Below are positions 15,819-25,600 of a stretch of DNA of 64,000 nt, piece after piece. The notes under the pieces are model-generated. The model saw only the letters and a list, made by a program, of their open reading frames with translations, did no database searches and had not been told where the DNA came from. The position numbers were made by a program, and so were the translations under genes. Source of the DNA: Microbacterium hydrocarbonoxydans. Lineage in GTDB: Bacteria > Actinomycetota > Actinomycetes > Actinomycetales > Microbacteriaceae. Where the stretch lies: contig NZ_JAMBOY010000005.1 of assembly GCF_023715885.1 (NCBI RefSeq), positions 186,001 through 250,000 of the forward strand, written 5' to 3'. Each line of letters starts with the position of its first letter. The stretch's first letter is position 1.

Positions 15819-17114
15819 ATGCCCGCCGCGACGTTCACACGCACGCCGAGCGCCCGCGAACAGCGCGCCGATCTCGTGCTCGCCGCGATCATGTTCGTCG
15901 GCGCCGTCCTCAGCGGGGCACTGTCGACGATCTCCGAGATCTACGGCGACACCCGCGCCGAGCCGTGGACCGCCCTCGTGTACGCGGCGGTCATCACCGT
16001 GCCACTCGCTTTCCGTCGGCGTTTCCCGGCTCCCGTGGCCGTGGTCGTGTGCGTGGCCTACTTCACCGCGGTCTCCCTGCAGGTACCCGAGATCTACGTC
16101 GGCAACATCGCCATGTTCGTGGCGCTGTACACGGTCGGCGCGTGGATGAACGAGCGCAGGGCGGCGATGATCGTGCGCGTCGCGATCATCGTCGGCATGT
16201 TCGTCTGGTTGCTCATCACGATGTACCGCGAGGCGATCGCGCAGGCCGATGAGGCCGAGGTCGCCGCCGGTCTGATGTCTCCGTACGTCGCCTTCATGCT
16301 CATCCAGGTGCTGCTCAACGTGCTCTACTTCGGCGGCGCCTACTACTTCGGGGACCGCTCGTGGAACGCCGCGCAGGCCCGCGAGATCCTCGAGCTGCGC
16401 ACGGCCGAACTCGAACGCGAGCGCGAGGTCACCGCCGCGCAGGCCGTGGCGCTCGACCGGGTGCGCATCGCGCGCGAGCTGCACGACGTCGTCGCCCACC
16501 ACGTGTCGGTGATGGGCGTGCAGGCCGGCGCCGCGCGGCTCGTGATCGACCAGGATCCGGAGAAGGCGCGCGGCATCCTGTCCGGCATCGAGGGGTCGGC
16601 GCGCGATGCGATCCATGAGCTGCGGCAGCTGCTCGAGACCCTGCGCACCCCCGGAGGCGACAGCGCCGAGCCGGCGTCGACCGTCACGCTCGACGACATC
16701 GCCGACCTTGCCCGGGCGTCGTCAGAGGCCGGGCTGCGCACCGACTACGCCGTGATCGGCGACCCGGTCGCGGTGCCGTCGGTCGTCGCCGTGAACCTCT
16801 ATCGCATCGCGCAGGAGTCGCTGACGAACGCCCGCCGGCACGCGGGCGTCGGCGCCACCGCCGACGTCAGGGTCCGCTACGACGCGGACGCCGTCGAGGT
16901 CGAGGTCGTCAACACCGGGCGGGCGGTCGCCGCCCTCCGCCCCGGACTCGGCCAGCTCGGGATGCGGGAGCGCGCCGCCGCATCGGGCGGCACCCTCGAG
17001 GTCGCGCCGCGCAGCACCGGCGGCCTGCGCGTGCGGGCGCGGGTGCCGCTCGACGGCCCGGTCGCGAACCTCGATCAGGCCGCCGCCATCGATCGGAAGG
17101 ACGCTCAGACATGA
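15819..17114 (+). CDS. NarL-type sensor histidine kinase
   Basis: The 431-residue protein has four to six N-terminal membrane segments (about residues 18-185), a short coiled linker with ELERERE, the HisKA_3 motif RIARELHDVVAHHVSVM with the phosphorylated His at 222, and an HATPase_c domain with RIAQESLTNARRHAG (N box) and GLGQLGMRERAAASGG (G box). It senses an unknown envelope or membrane signal and phosphorylates the response regulator encoded next, whose ATG overlaps its stop (ATGA). TACGGT lies 6 nt before the ATG, so the mRNA is probably leaderless. Confidence 0.92.
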   Translation: MPAATFTRTPSAREQRADLVLAAIMFVGAVLSGALSTISEIYGDTRAEPWTALVYAAVITVPLAFRRRFPAPVAVVVCVAYFTAVSLQVPEIYVGNIAMFVALYTVGAWMNERRAAMIVRVAIIVGMFVWLLITMYREAIAQADEAEVAAGLMSPYVAFMLIQVLLNVLYFGGAYYFGDRSWNAAQAREILELRTAELEREREVTAAQAVALDRVRIARELHDVVAHHVSVMGVQAGAARLVIDQDPEKARGILSGIEGSARDAIHELRQLLETLRTPGGDSAEPASTVTLDDIADLARASSEAGLRTDYAVIGDPVAVPSVVAVNLYRIAQESLTNARRHAGVGATADVRVRYDADAVEVEVVNTGRAVAALRPGLGQLGMRERAAASGGTLEVAPRSTGGLRVRARVPLDGPVANLDQAAAIDRKDAQT

Positions 17115-17818
17115 CCTCGGATCAGACCCGCGTGCTGCTCGTCGATGACCACGCGATGCTGCGCGCCGGCTTCCGCACCATCCTCGACAGCCAGCCCGAC
17201 ATCACGGTGGTGGGCGAGGCGTCGACCGGCGCCGACGCGATCGCGCAGGTCAGGGCGCTGCGGCCCGACGTCATCACGATGGACGTGCAGATGCCCGACA
17301 TGGACGGCATCGAGGCGACCCGCCGCATCGTCGCCGACCCGACCATCGCGGCCGCCATCGCGATCATCACCACCTTCGATCGCGACGACTACCTGTATCA
17401 GGCGCTGGATGCCGGGGCGAGCGGCTTCCTGCTCAAGAACGCCGGAGCGGAGGATCTCATCGCCGCGGTCCGGGCATTGGCCGCCGGAGACGGCATGCTC
17501 GCGCCGGAGGTGACGAGGCGCGTACTCGCACGGTTCGCCACGGCATCCGACTCCCCGCGGTCCGTCGACGCCGCCGGTCTGCGCCCCGCGTCCTCGGCGC
17601 CGGCCACAGCGGCACCTGCTCTCAGCGAGCCGCTCACCGACCGGGAGGCGGAGGTCCTCTCGCTGCTCGCCGACGCCCGCACCAACTCCGAGATCGCGAG
17701 CGCGCTGTTCATCGGCGAGGCGACCGTGAAGACGCACGTCTCGCGCATCCTGCAGAAGCTCGGCGCCAGGGACCGCGTGCAGGCGGTCGTCCTCGCCTAC
17801 CGCCTCGGGCTCGCCTGA
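17111..17818 (+). CDS. NarL/FixJ (LuxR-type) response regulator
   Basis: The 235-residue protein has a receiver domain with VDD at residues 9-11, the phosphorylated Asp 58 in TMDVQMPDMDG, and FDRDDYLYQALDAGASGFLLKNA. A Ser/Ala/Pro-rich linker (about residues 140-175) precedes the LuxR helix-turn-helix LTDREAEVLSLLADARTNSEI to VKTHVSRILQKLGARDRVQ. It is translationally coupled to the kinase. The linker is longer than usual for the family. Targets are unknown; the divergent MFS gene is a candidate. Confidence 0.92.
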   Translation: MTSDQTRVLLVDDHAMLRAGFRTILDSQPDITVVGEASTGADAIAQVRALRPDVITMDVQMPDMDGIEATRRIVADPTIAAAIAIITTFDRDDYLYQALDAGASGFLLKNAGAEDLIAAVRALAAGDGMLAPEVTRRVLARFATASDSPRSVDAAGLRPASSAPATAAPALSEPLTDREAEVLSLLADARTNSEIASALFIGEATVKTHVSRILQKLGARDRVQAVVLAYRLGLA

Positions 17819-17895
17819 CGCGCCCGGCGCGCCTGTGCGCCCGGTCCGACCCGAGGTGCTCGGGGCGCCTCGCGGCATCCCGCTACTCTCGGAGT

Positions 17896-19104
17896 GTGCT
17901 CGCCCGCCCGCCTCGATCCGACCAGCCCGGGTCCACCCTGGCCCGACCGGTCCTCGCCGGAATCGTCACGGCGCTCGTCGGCTTCACGAGCTCCTTCGCG
18001 GTCGTGCTCACCGGGCTCGCCGCAGTCGGCGCATCCCCCGCCGAGGCGGCGAGCGGATTGCTCGCCCTCTGCCTCACGATGGGCCTCGCGTGCATCGTGC
18101 TTGCCTGGCGCTACCGCATGCCGATCACCGCCGCCTGGTCGACGCCCGGCGCAGCACTCCTCGCGGCGACCGGCGCCGTCGAGGGCGGCTGGCCCGCGGC
18201 GGTCGGCGCGTTCCTCGTCGCCGCGGCGCTCATCCTGCTCACGGCGCTCTGGCCGGCGCTCGGTGCGCTGATCGCCCGGATCCCGCCGTCCATCGCCCAG
18301 GCCATGCTCGCCGGCGTACTGCTGCCGCTGTGTCTCGCGCCCATCACCGGACTCGTCGCCGATCCCTGGGGAGTCATCCCGGTCGTGGTGACCTGGCTCG
18401 TCTTCGCCCGTCTCGCCCCCCGGTGGGCCGTGCCGCTCGCCTTCGTCGCCGCGGCCGTCGTCGTGGCCATCTCGCTCGTGCAGTCCGGTGCGCCCGTGGA
18501 TGCCGGCCTGCTGCTCCCTCGCGTCGAGCTCACCGCTCCCGTCTTCACGGTGGGCGCCCTGGTCGGCATCGCGCTGCCGCTGTTCATCGTCACGATGGCC
18601 TCGCAGAACGTGCCCGGCGTCGCGATCATGCGCAGCTTCGGCTACGAGGTGCCATGGCGGCCGGCCATGCTCGTGACCGGCGTCGGCACCGCGGCGGCCG
18701 CTGCCGCGGGCGGACACGCGATCAACCTCGCCGCGATCAGCGCTGCGCTCGCGGCATCTCCCGAGGCCGACCCCGATCGCGGGCGCCGATGGATCGCCGG
18801 GGTGTCGACGGGCGCGTCGTACCTCGTGCTCGGCGCGTTCTCGGCGGCGTTCGCCGCGCTCGTGCTCCTCGCGCCGGATGCCGTGATCCCCGCCGTCGCC
18901 GGGCTCGCCCTCTTCGGGGCGTTCGGCTCTTCGGTGCAACAGGCCATCGACGATCCCGGCGAGCGCATCCCCGCCGTGGTCACGTTCCTCGTCGCGGCAT
19001 CCGGTATCGCCGTACTCGGGGTGAGCGCGGCGTTCTGGGCGCTCGTCGCCGGACTCCTCGTGCGCGGAGCGCTGCACATCGGGCGCCGCGGCCCGGCAGG
19101 TTAG
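17896..19104 (+). CDS. Benzoate/H+ symporter BenE family transporter
   Basis: The 402-residue protein contains about 11 membrane segments and BenE signatures: VTALVGFTSSFAVVLTGL near the start, TAAWSTPGAALLA, LFIVTMASQNVPG and AINLAAISAAL-like stretches in the centre. Family members import benzoate and similar aromatic acids by proton symport. No aromatic degradation genes are in the window, so the substrate is open. GTG start with TACTCT 6 nt upstream suggests a leaderless message. Confidence 0.87.
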   Translation: MLARPPRSDQPGSTLARPVLAGIVTALVGFTSSFAVVLTGLAAVGASPAEAASGLLALCLTMGLACIVLAWRYRMPITAAWSTPGAALLAATGAVEGGWPAAVGAFLVAAALILLTALWPALGALIARIPPSIAQAMLAGVLLPLCLAPITGLVADPWGVIPVVVTWLVFARLAPRWAVPLAFVAAAVVVAISLVQSGAPVDAGLLLPRVELTAPVFTVGALVGIALPLFIVTMASQNVPGVAIMRSFGYEVPWRPAMLVTGVGTAAAAAAGGHAINLAAISAALAASPEADPDRGRRWIAGVSTGASYLVLGAFSAAFAALVLLAPDAVIPAVAGLALFGAFGSSVQQAIDDPGERIPAVVTFLVAASGIAVLGVSAAFWALVAGLLVRGALHIGRRGPAG

Positions 19105-19113
19105 CGTGGACGC

Positions 19114-20316
19114 GTGACCCTTCCGCCGCCCGCCGCCCCGTCGCCGCGCACCCCGGCCGGGTTCTTCGACGCCCGGGCCCTGACGGAGCCGGTGAACCCC
19201 GCAGAGATCGACGCGTTCGCCCGCGCGCACCGACGGGCGAATCCGACGACCGCCGGACAGATCGTCACGTGGGTGTTCGTGATCATGGCGCTGCTGCTGA
19301 TCGTGCCGGTGGCCGGCGTGCTGCTGCTGGGGATCGGGTACGCGATCGGCAGGGACGGCGGCGTGCTGCTCGGCGGTCTCGTCGGTCTGCTCCTGTTCGG
19401 CGGTCTCATCGTCGGCGTGATCGCGCTCGTGCGGCGCGCGAACCGGCAGCGCACGCTCACCCGCTTCCGGCTGTCTCGCTTCGCCGCCGCGAACGCGATG
19501 ACCTACCTCGACCGGATCGACGCACCGCCGCTGCCCGGGCTGATCTTCCAAGCCGGGTCGGGCCGGATGTCGACCGACGTCCTACGCGGCACCGCGCCCC
19601 GGTTCGTCGAGTTCGGCAATTACCAGTACACGACGAGCAACGGCAAGCAGAGCCAGACGCATCGGTGGGGGTACGTCGCGGTGAAGCTCGACGTGCCGCT
19701 GCCGAACATCCTGCTCGACGCCCTGGGCAACAACACCCTCGGCAGCAGCCTCGCGGGGGCGTTCCGCCGCGACCAGCGACTCTCGCTCGAGGGCGACTTC
19801 GACCGCTACTTCTCGCTGTACTGCCCCGAGGGGTATGAGGTCGACGCGCTCTATCTGTTCACCCCCGACGTGATGGCGCGCTTCGTCGACCATGCGGCCG
19901 AGCTCGACGTCGAGATCGTCGACGACTGGCTCTTCCTCTACACGAAGCGCGAGGCGTCGACGCTCGATCCCGCCACCTGGGCGTGGCTGTTCGGAGCTGT
20001 CGGCGCGCTGCTCGTGAAGCTGGATCAGTGGGCTCGCTGGCGCGACGAGCGGCTGCGCGGGCAGGCGGCGCCGGCAGGGCCGGCAGGGTCGGCGGGGTCG
20101 GTCATGCCGTCTTCGCAGGTTCCCGGCGCACCCGCCCTCCCGTTCACCGCTCCGGCGATCGTGCTCACCCCTCCGCCGGTCGGCGTCGCACCGCCCGGCC
20201 GGCGCCTGCGGCGGCGCAGCCCGTGGATCGTCGTGGGCATCGTGCTCGGCGCGGTGTTCCTCGTCACGACGGCGCCGTTCGCCCTCGGCATCCTCGTGAT
20301 GCTGACCTCGCGGTGA
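19114..20316 (+). CDS. Membrane protein of unknown function
   Basis: The 400-residue protein has a proline-rich N terminus, two membrane helices near residues 50-110, a soluble domain of about 190 residues with a conserved-looking block (LYLFTPDVMARFVDHAAELDVEIVDDW), a Gly/Ala/Pro-rich low-complexity segment around residues 320-370, and a final membrane helix. No named family is recognised. GTG start with TAGCGT 6 nt upstream, so it is probably transcribed independently of the BenE gene despite the 9-bp gap. Confidence 0.7.
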   Translation: MTLPPPAAPSPRTPAGFFDARALTEPVNPAEIDAFARAHRRANPTTAGQIVTWVFVIMALLLIVPVAGVLLLGIGYAIGRDGGVLLGGLVGLLLFGGLIVGVIALVRRANRQRTLTRFRLSRFAAANAMTYLDRIDAPPLPGLIFQAGSGRMSTDVLRGTAPRFVEFGNYQYTTSNGKQSQTHRWGYVAVKLDVPLPNILLDALGNNTLGSSLAGAFRRDQRLSLEGDFDRYFSLYCPEGYEVDALYLFTPDVMARFVDHAAELDVEIVDDWLFLYTKREASTLDPATWAWLFGAVGALLVKLDQWARWRDERLRGQAAPAGPAGSAGSVMPSSQVPGAPALPFTAPAIVLTPPPVGVAPPGRRLRRRSPWIVVGIVLGAVFLVTTAPFALGILVMLTSR

Positions 20317-20438
20317 GCGCGCCGCTTCTCGGGTGGAGGATGGCGTCCGCCGCGCGGTGGACCGGCGCCGCCGGCTCCCCACGACGATCCGCCGCACGGG
20401 GGATGCCGCGTCCCACACCCCCGCCCTAGCGTGAAGGC

Positions 20439-21332
20439 ATGACAGGACAGCTCGCACTCACCGGCATCACCAAGAGCTACGGCTCTCGGCGCGTGCTCGA
20501 CGACGTCTCGTTCGAGGTGGCCCCCGGCCGCCTGACGGGTTTCGTCGGCGGCAACGGCGCAGGCAAGACCACCACCATGCGGATCGTCCTCGGGCTGCTC
20601 TCCGCCGACGGAGGCACCGTGGCCCTCGACGGACAGTCGCTCACCGGGGACCAGCGCAGCCGCTTCGGCTACATGCCGGAGGAACGAGGGCTCTACCCCA
20701 AGATGAAGGTGCTGGAGCAGATCGTGTACCTCGCCCGGCTGCACGGCTTCAGCAAGCCGGATGCCACGGCCCGCGCGACCGCGCTGCTCACCGAACTGGG
20801 ACTCGAGGAGCGCCTGAACGACACCATCGAGTCGCTGTCGCTCGGCAACCAGCAGCGCGCGCAGATCGCCGCCGCCCTCGTGCACGACCCCGAGGTCCTG
20901 ATCCTCGACGAGCCGTTCTCGGGACTCGACCCGCTCGCCGTCGACGTCGTCGCGTCGGTGCTGCAGTCGTCCGCGGCCAAGGGAGCGTCGATCCTGTTCT
21001 CGTCGCACCAGCTCGACGTGGTCGAGCGGCTGTGCGACGACCTCGTGATCCTCGCGGGCGGGCAGATCCGTGCGGCGGGCTCCCGCGACGGCCTGCGGAC
21101 CGAGCACGCCGGCAACCGCTACGAGCTCGTCTCCTCCGGGGATGCCGGGTGGCTGCGCGCCGAACCGGGCGTCACCGTCGTCGACTTCGAGGGCGGCTAC
21201 GCCCTGTTCGACGCCGACGGCCCCGAGACCGCGCAGCGCGTGCTGCGCACCGCCGTCGAGCGCGGCGACGTCGCGAGCTTCGCGCCGAAGCATCCCTCCC
21301 TCGCCCAGATCTTCAAGGAGGTCATCCAGTGA
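20439..21332 (+). CDS. ABC exporter ATP-binding protein (NatA-like)
   Basis: The 297-residue protein has Walker A GGNGAGKTT (about residues 38-46), Q-loop region FGYMPEERGLY, signature SLGNQQR, Walker B VLILDEPFSGLDP and an H-loop SSHQ. The C-terminal 80 residues match the DUF4162 extension of NatA/YhaQ-like ATPases. It powers the permease encoded next; its stop overlaps the permease GTG (GTGA). TAGCGT lies 6 nt before the ATG. Known relatives export Na+ or peptides/drugs; the substrate here is undetermined. Confidence 0.9.
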   Translation: MTGQLALTGITKSYGSRRVLDDVSFEVAPGRLTGFVGGNGAGKTTTMRIVLGLLSADGGTVALDGQSLTGDQRSRFGYMPEERGLYPKMKVLEQIVYLARLHGFSKPDATARATALLTELGLEERLNDTIESLSLGNQQRAQIAAALVHDPEVLILDEPFSGLDPLAVDVVASVLQSSAAKGASILFSSHQLDVVERLCDDLVILAGGQIRAAGSRDGLRTEHAGNRYELVSSGDAGWLRAEPGVTVVDFEGGYALFDADGPETAQRVLRTAVERGDVASFAPKHPSLAQIFKEVIQ

Positions 21333-22444
21333 GCACGCCAGCCCCCTTCCGCCGCCCCGCCCGGTCGAGCACCCAGGCCTCGATGATCTGGCTCGTCGCC
21401 GAACGCGAGATCGGCTCGAAACTGCGGAGCAAGGCCTTCCTGATCTCCACCGGCGTGCTGCTGCTCATCGCGCTCGCCGGCATCGTGATCGGCGGCTTCG
21501 CGAGCAAGAACGCCGCCGCGGAGTCCATGCCCGTCGCCGTGACGTCCGAGACGGCATCCGTCGTGTCGGCCCTGCCGAACGTCGAGGCCACCGAGGTCGC
21601 CGACACCGCAGCCGCCGAGGAGCTGCTCCGCTCCGAGAAGGTCGACGCGGCGGTCGTTCCCGGCGAGGGCGCGACCGGACTCACCGTGATCGCCCTCAAG
21701 GACGCCCCGAGCGGACTCGTGTCGGCGCTGTCGCAGGCGCCCGAGGTGCAGATCCTCGAGCCGGCGACCACGAACCCGCTGCTGCGGTACTTCATCGCCA
21801 TCGCGTTCGGTATCGTGTTCATGGGCGCAGCGGCGACGTTCGGCGGCACGATCGCGCAGAGCGTGGTGGAAGAGAAGCAGACCCGCGTGGTCGAGATCCT
21901 GCTGTCGACGATCTCGTCGCGCACCCTGCTCGCCGGCAAGGTCATCGGCAACACGATCCTCGCGATGGGGCAGATCCTCGCGCTCGCGGCGATCGCCACG
22001 ATAGGGCTCACGGCCACGGGTCAGAGCGAGGTGCTCGCGACGCTCGGGGCCCCGATCATCTGGTTCGCGGTGTTCTTCCTCTTCGGGTTCATCCTGCTCG
22101 CATCGATGTTCGCCGCTGCGGCCTCGATGGTGTCGCGTCAGGAGGACATCGGATCGACGACGACCCCGATCACGATGCTCATCATGGCGCCGTACGTGCT
22201 GGTGATCGTGTTCAACGACAACCCGTTGGTGCTCACGATCATGTCGTACGTGCCGTTCTCGGCGCCCGTAGGCATGCCGATGCGCCTGTTCGTCGGGGAG
22301 GCGCAGTGGTGGGAGCCCCTGCTGAGCCTCGTGATCCTGCTCGCGAGCTGCGTGGCGGCGATCGCCGTCGGCGCGAAGATCTACGAGAACTCGCTGCTGC
22401 GCATGGGCACCCGGGTCAAGCTGGGCGAAGCGCTGCGCGGCTGA
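21329..22444 (+). CDS. ABC exporter permease (NatB/YhaP-like, ABC-2 type)
   Basis: The 371-residue protein has one membrane helix at about residues 32-52, a long extracytoplasmic segment (about 53-155), then five to six helices with the ABC-2 motif VVEEKQTRVVEILLSTISS between them. This matches NatB/YhaP. GTG start overlaps the ATPase stop and is preceded by AAGGAGG. Together with the ATPase it forms a complete two-gene exporter. Confidence 0.9.
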   Translation: MSTPAPFRRPARSSTQASMIWLVAEREIGSKLRSKAFLISTGVLLLIALAGIVIGGFASKNAAAESMPVAVTSETASVVSALPNVEATEVADTAAAEELLRSEKVDAAVVPGEGATGLTVIALKDAPSGLVSALSQAPEVQILEPATTNPLLRYFIAIAFGIVFMGAAATFGGTIAQSVVEEKQTRVVEILLSTISSRTLLAGKVIGNTILAMGQILALAAIATIGLTATGQSEVLATLGAPIIWFAVFFLFGFILLASMFAAAASMVSRQEDIGSTTTPITMLIMAPYVLVIVFNDNPLVLTIMSYVPFSAPVGMPMRLFVGEAQWWEPLLSLVILLASCVAAIAVGAKIYENSLLRMGTRVKLGEALRG

Positions 22445-22486
22445 GCATCCGCTCCTGCGCTGCTGCGTCGACGCCCCTGCCCATTT

Positions 22487-22620
22487 GCCGAGACCTTCCC
22501 CGCGCCGAGACCTACCCCGCGCCGAGATCCCCTGCGCCGAAGCCCACCACCCCCGTCGAGACCCACCACCCCCGACGTCTGCGGTGGTGGGTCTCGGCGC
22601 TCCCGGTGGGTCTCGGCGGG
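22487..22620. repeat. GCCGAGACC-rich intergenic repeat element
   Basis: Three GCCGAGA units with 17-bp period (22487, 22504, 22521) and a degenerate fourth at 22536 precede the hairpin at 22557-22596, followed by a further GGTGGGTCTCGGCGG half. The GAGACC/GGTCTC words recur in the intergenic element at 27961-28044. Confidence 0.6.
22557..22596. terminator. Bidirectional terminator hairpin between convergent natB-like and putA genes
   Basis: A perfect 14-bp stem (CGAGACCCACCACC pairing with GGTGGTGGGTCTCG) and a 12-nt loop. It lies between two convergent genes. There is no T tract, so an intrinsic terminator of the actinobacterial I-shaped kind is the likely role. Confidence 0.65.
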
Positions 22621-22659
22621 AGAAGAGCGCGGCGTCAGGGGGGTGTCAGGGGGTGGGCG

Positions 22660-25600
22660 TCAGAGCACGCCCTCGGAGAGCGTCGTCGGGTTGCCGAAGC
22701 GGTGGTTCGTGATCGACACGGCCTGCTCGTGCAGGAACGGCAGCATCTCGACCCGGCCGGCGCCGGTCACGGCGTGCGACCACACGGCCATGTCAGGGGT
22801 TCCGCCCAGAGCCTCGAACAGCGCCGCGGCGTCGCCGCCGACGAGACGCACGCGACGCCAGCTGTGCTCGGACTTGGCGGCGGCCTTGGCGTAGCGCTTC
22901 ACCCATGCCGCGTCCTTGTCGCTCGACACGGTCACACCGGCAGCGCGGAGCGCCTTCTCCACGCGGGAGGGCAGTGCAGCGGCCGACACCGTGAACGGGC
23001 TGCCGCTGCGCAGGGCGGCGGCGATCACCCGGATGCCGTCGGCGAGCGTCGCACCTTCGGCGATGCGCACGTCGACCTCGACCGGACGGTACCGGAACAC
23101 GTTGCGCTCGACACCGAGACCGGACTTGTCGGAGGTGACGCCGAACTCGGAGGTCCAGGCGCGCTCGTCGGAGGCGGCTGCGCGGTGCAGCCACTCGATC
23201 TCGACCGCGTCGAGATCGGCCGCGGCGGCGCTCAGCACCGACTCGACCACGGGCGCGGTGGCCGCGCCCGGAGCGGCGGCGGGCAGCTCGGCCGGAGCCC
23301 AGTCGCCGAGACCGAACAGATAGTTGGGTCCACCGGCCTTCGCGCCGGCGCCGACGGCCGAGCGCTTCCAGCCGCCGAACGGCTGCCGCTGCACGATCGC
23401 CCCGGTGATGCCGCGGTTCACGTAGAGGTTGCCCGCCTCGACCCGGTCGATCCAGGTGGCGACCTCGTCCGAGTCGAGCGAGTGGATGCCGGCGGTCAAT
23501 CCGTAGTCCACGGCGTTCTGCAGGCGGATGGCCTCGTCGAAGTCCTTCGCGCGCATGATGCCGAGCACCGGACCGAAGAACTCCGTCATATGCGTGGTCG
23601 ACCCGGGCGCGACGCCGGTCTTCACACCCGGCGTCCACTGCCGCCCCTCGGCGTCGAGCCGCTTCGGCTCGACGAGCCACCGCTCACCCTTGTCGAGCGT
23701 CGTGAGCGCGGTGAGCAGCTTGCCGTTCGCCGGCTCGATGATCGGGCCCATCTGTGTCGCCGGGTCCTCGGGCAGGCCGACGCGCATCGAAGTCACCGCG
23801 TCGACGAGCTGGCGCTCGAAGCGCGCGGAGTCGGCGACCGACCCGACGAGGATCGCGAGCGATGCGGCCGAGCACTTCTGCCCCGCGTGCCCGAAAGCGC
23901 TGCGGGCGACGTCGGCGGCGGCGAGGTCGAGGTCGGCCGACGGGGTCACGATGATCGCGTTCTTGCCGCTCGTCTCGGCGAGCAGCGGCAGATCGGAGCG
24001 GAACGAGCGGAACAGCTGCGCCGTCTCGTACGCACCCGTGAGGATCACCCGGTCGACCGCAGGGCTCGCCACGAGCTGTGTGCCGAGGTCGCGGTTCGCC
24101 AGGTCGACGAGAGCGAGCAGCTCACGGGGCACCCCGGCCGCCCACAGGGCCTCGACCATGACGGCGCCGCAGCGCTGGGTGAGCTTGGCCGGCTTGATGA
24201 TGACGCCGGAGCCCGAGGCGAGGCCGGCGAGTACGCCGCCTGCGGGGATCGCCACGGGGAAGTTCCACGGCGGGGTCACGACCGTGACCTTCGACGGCAC
24301 GAACTCGGCCCCCGTGATGTCCTCGAGGTCGAGCGCCCGCTCTGCGTAGTAGTGCGCGAAGTCGATGGCCTCGCTGACCTCGGGGTCGGCCTCGGCAATG
24401 GTCTTGCCCGCCTCGTGCGCCATGATCTCGATGAGTTGAGCACGACGGGCGGAGAGCTCGTCGCCGGCACGGTGCAGGATCTCGGCGCGCTCGGATGCCG
24501 GGCGCGCGGCCCACTCCTCGGCGGCGCTCTGCACGGTGGCGAAGACCCCGTCGAGCTGCGCCTCTGCCTCGACGCGCGCGGCGGCGATCGCGTCCAGACC
24601 GAGGGTCGAGCCGATCGACCGCTTCAGGATCTCGCGGCCCCACGCGCGGTTCGCGGCGATCGCCGGGTCGGTGTCGGGCTGGTTGTGGAAGCCCGTCGTC
24701 ACGGCATCCGTCCGCTCTTCGGCCGCGCGGTTCTGCACGCGGTTCGGCGACGGCACCGCCGGGTCTGCCACGAGCGCGGCGAGAGAGCGCTCGAAGCGCT
24801 CGCGCTCGCGGGTGAGCAGCTGCGGGTTCGAGGCGAGCTCGAACACGGCCGACATGAAGTTCTCGGGGCTGGCGTTCTCTTCGAGGCGGCGCACGAGGTA
24901 GGCGATCGCGACGTCGAACTCCGCCGGATTCACGACCGGCGTGTAGAGCAGCAGGCGGCCGACGTCCTTGCGGACGGCCTCGGCCTGACCGGTCGCCATG
25001 CCGAGCAGCATCTCGTACTCGACGGCCTCCGTCACGCCGCGGGACTTCGCGAGCAGCCAGGTGTACGCGATGTCGAAGAGGTTGTGGCCCGCGACGCCGA
25101 TGCGCACGGCATTCAGTCGTTCCGGCGTCATGGCCCAGTCGAGCACGCGCTTGTAGTTGGTGTCGGAGTCCTGCTTGGTGCCGTAGGTGGCGAGCGGCCA
25201 GTCGTGGATCTTCGAGTCGACCTCCTCCATCGCGAGGTTCGCGCCCTTGACGACGCGCACCTTGATCGGGGCGCCGCCCTTCGCACGGCGCACGGCGGCC
25301 CATTCCTGCAGACGCTGCATCGCGGCGAGCGCGTCCGGCAGGTAGGCCTGCAGCACGATGCCGGCCTCGAGGCCTTCGAGACCCGGCTGGTCGAGGATGC
25401 TGGTGAACGCCGCGATGGTCAGGTCGAGGTCCCGGTACTCCTCCATGTCGAGGTTGATGAACTTCGCCTTACCCTTGGCCTCCGCGTCGGCGGCGAGGCG
25501 GTAGAGCGGGGTCAGCTTCTCGACGACGTCGGCGACGGCCTCGTCGAAGGACCACATCGACAGCTGGCTGACGACACTCGAGACCTTGATCGACACGTAG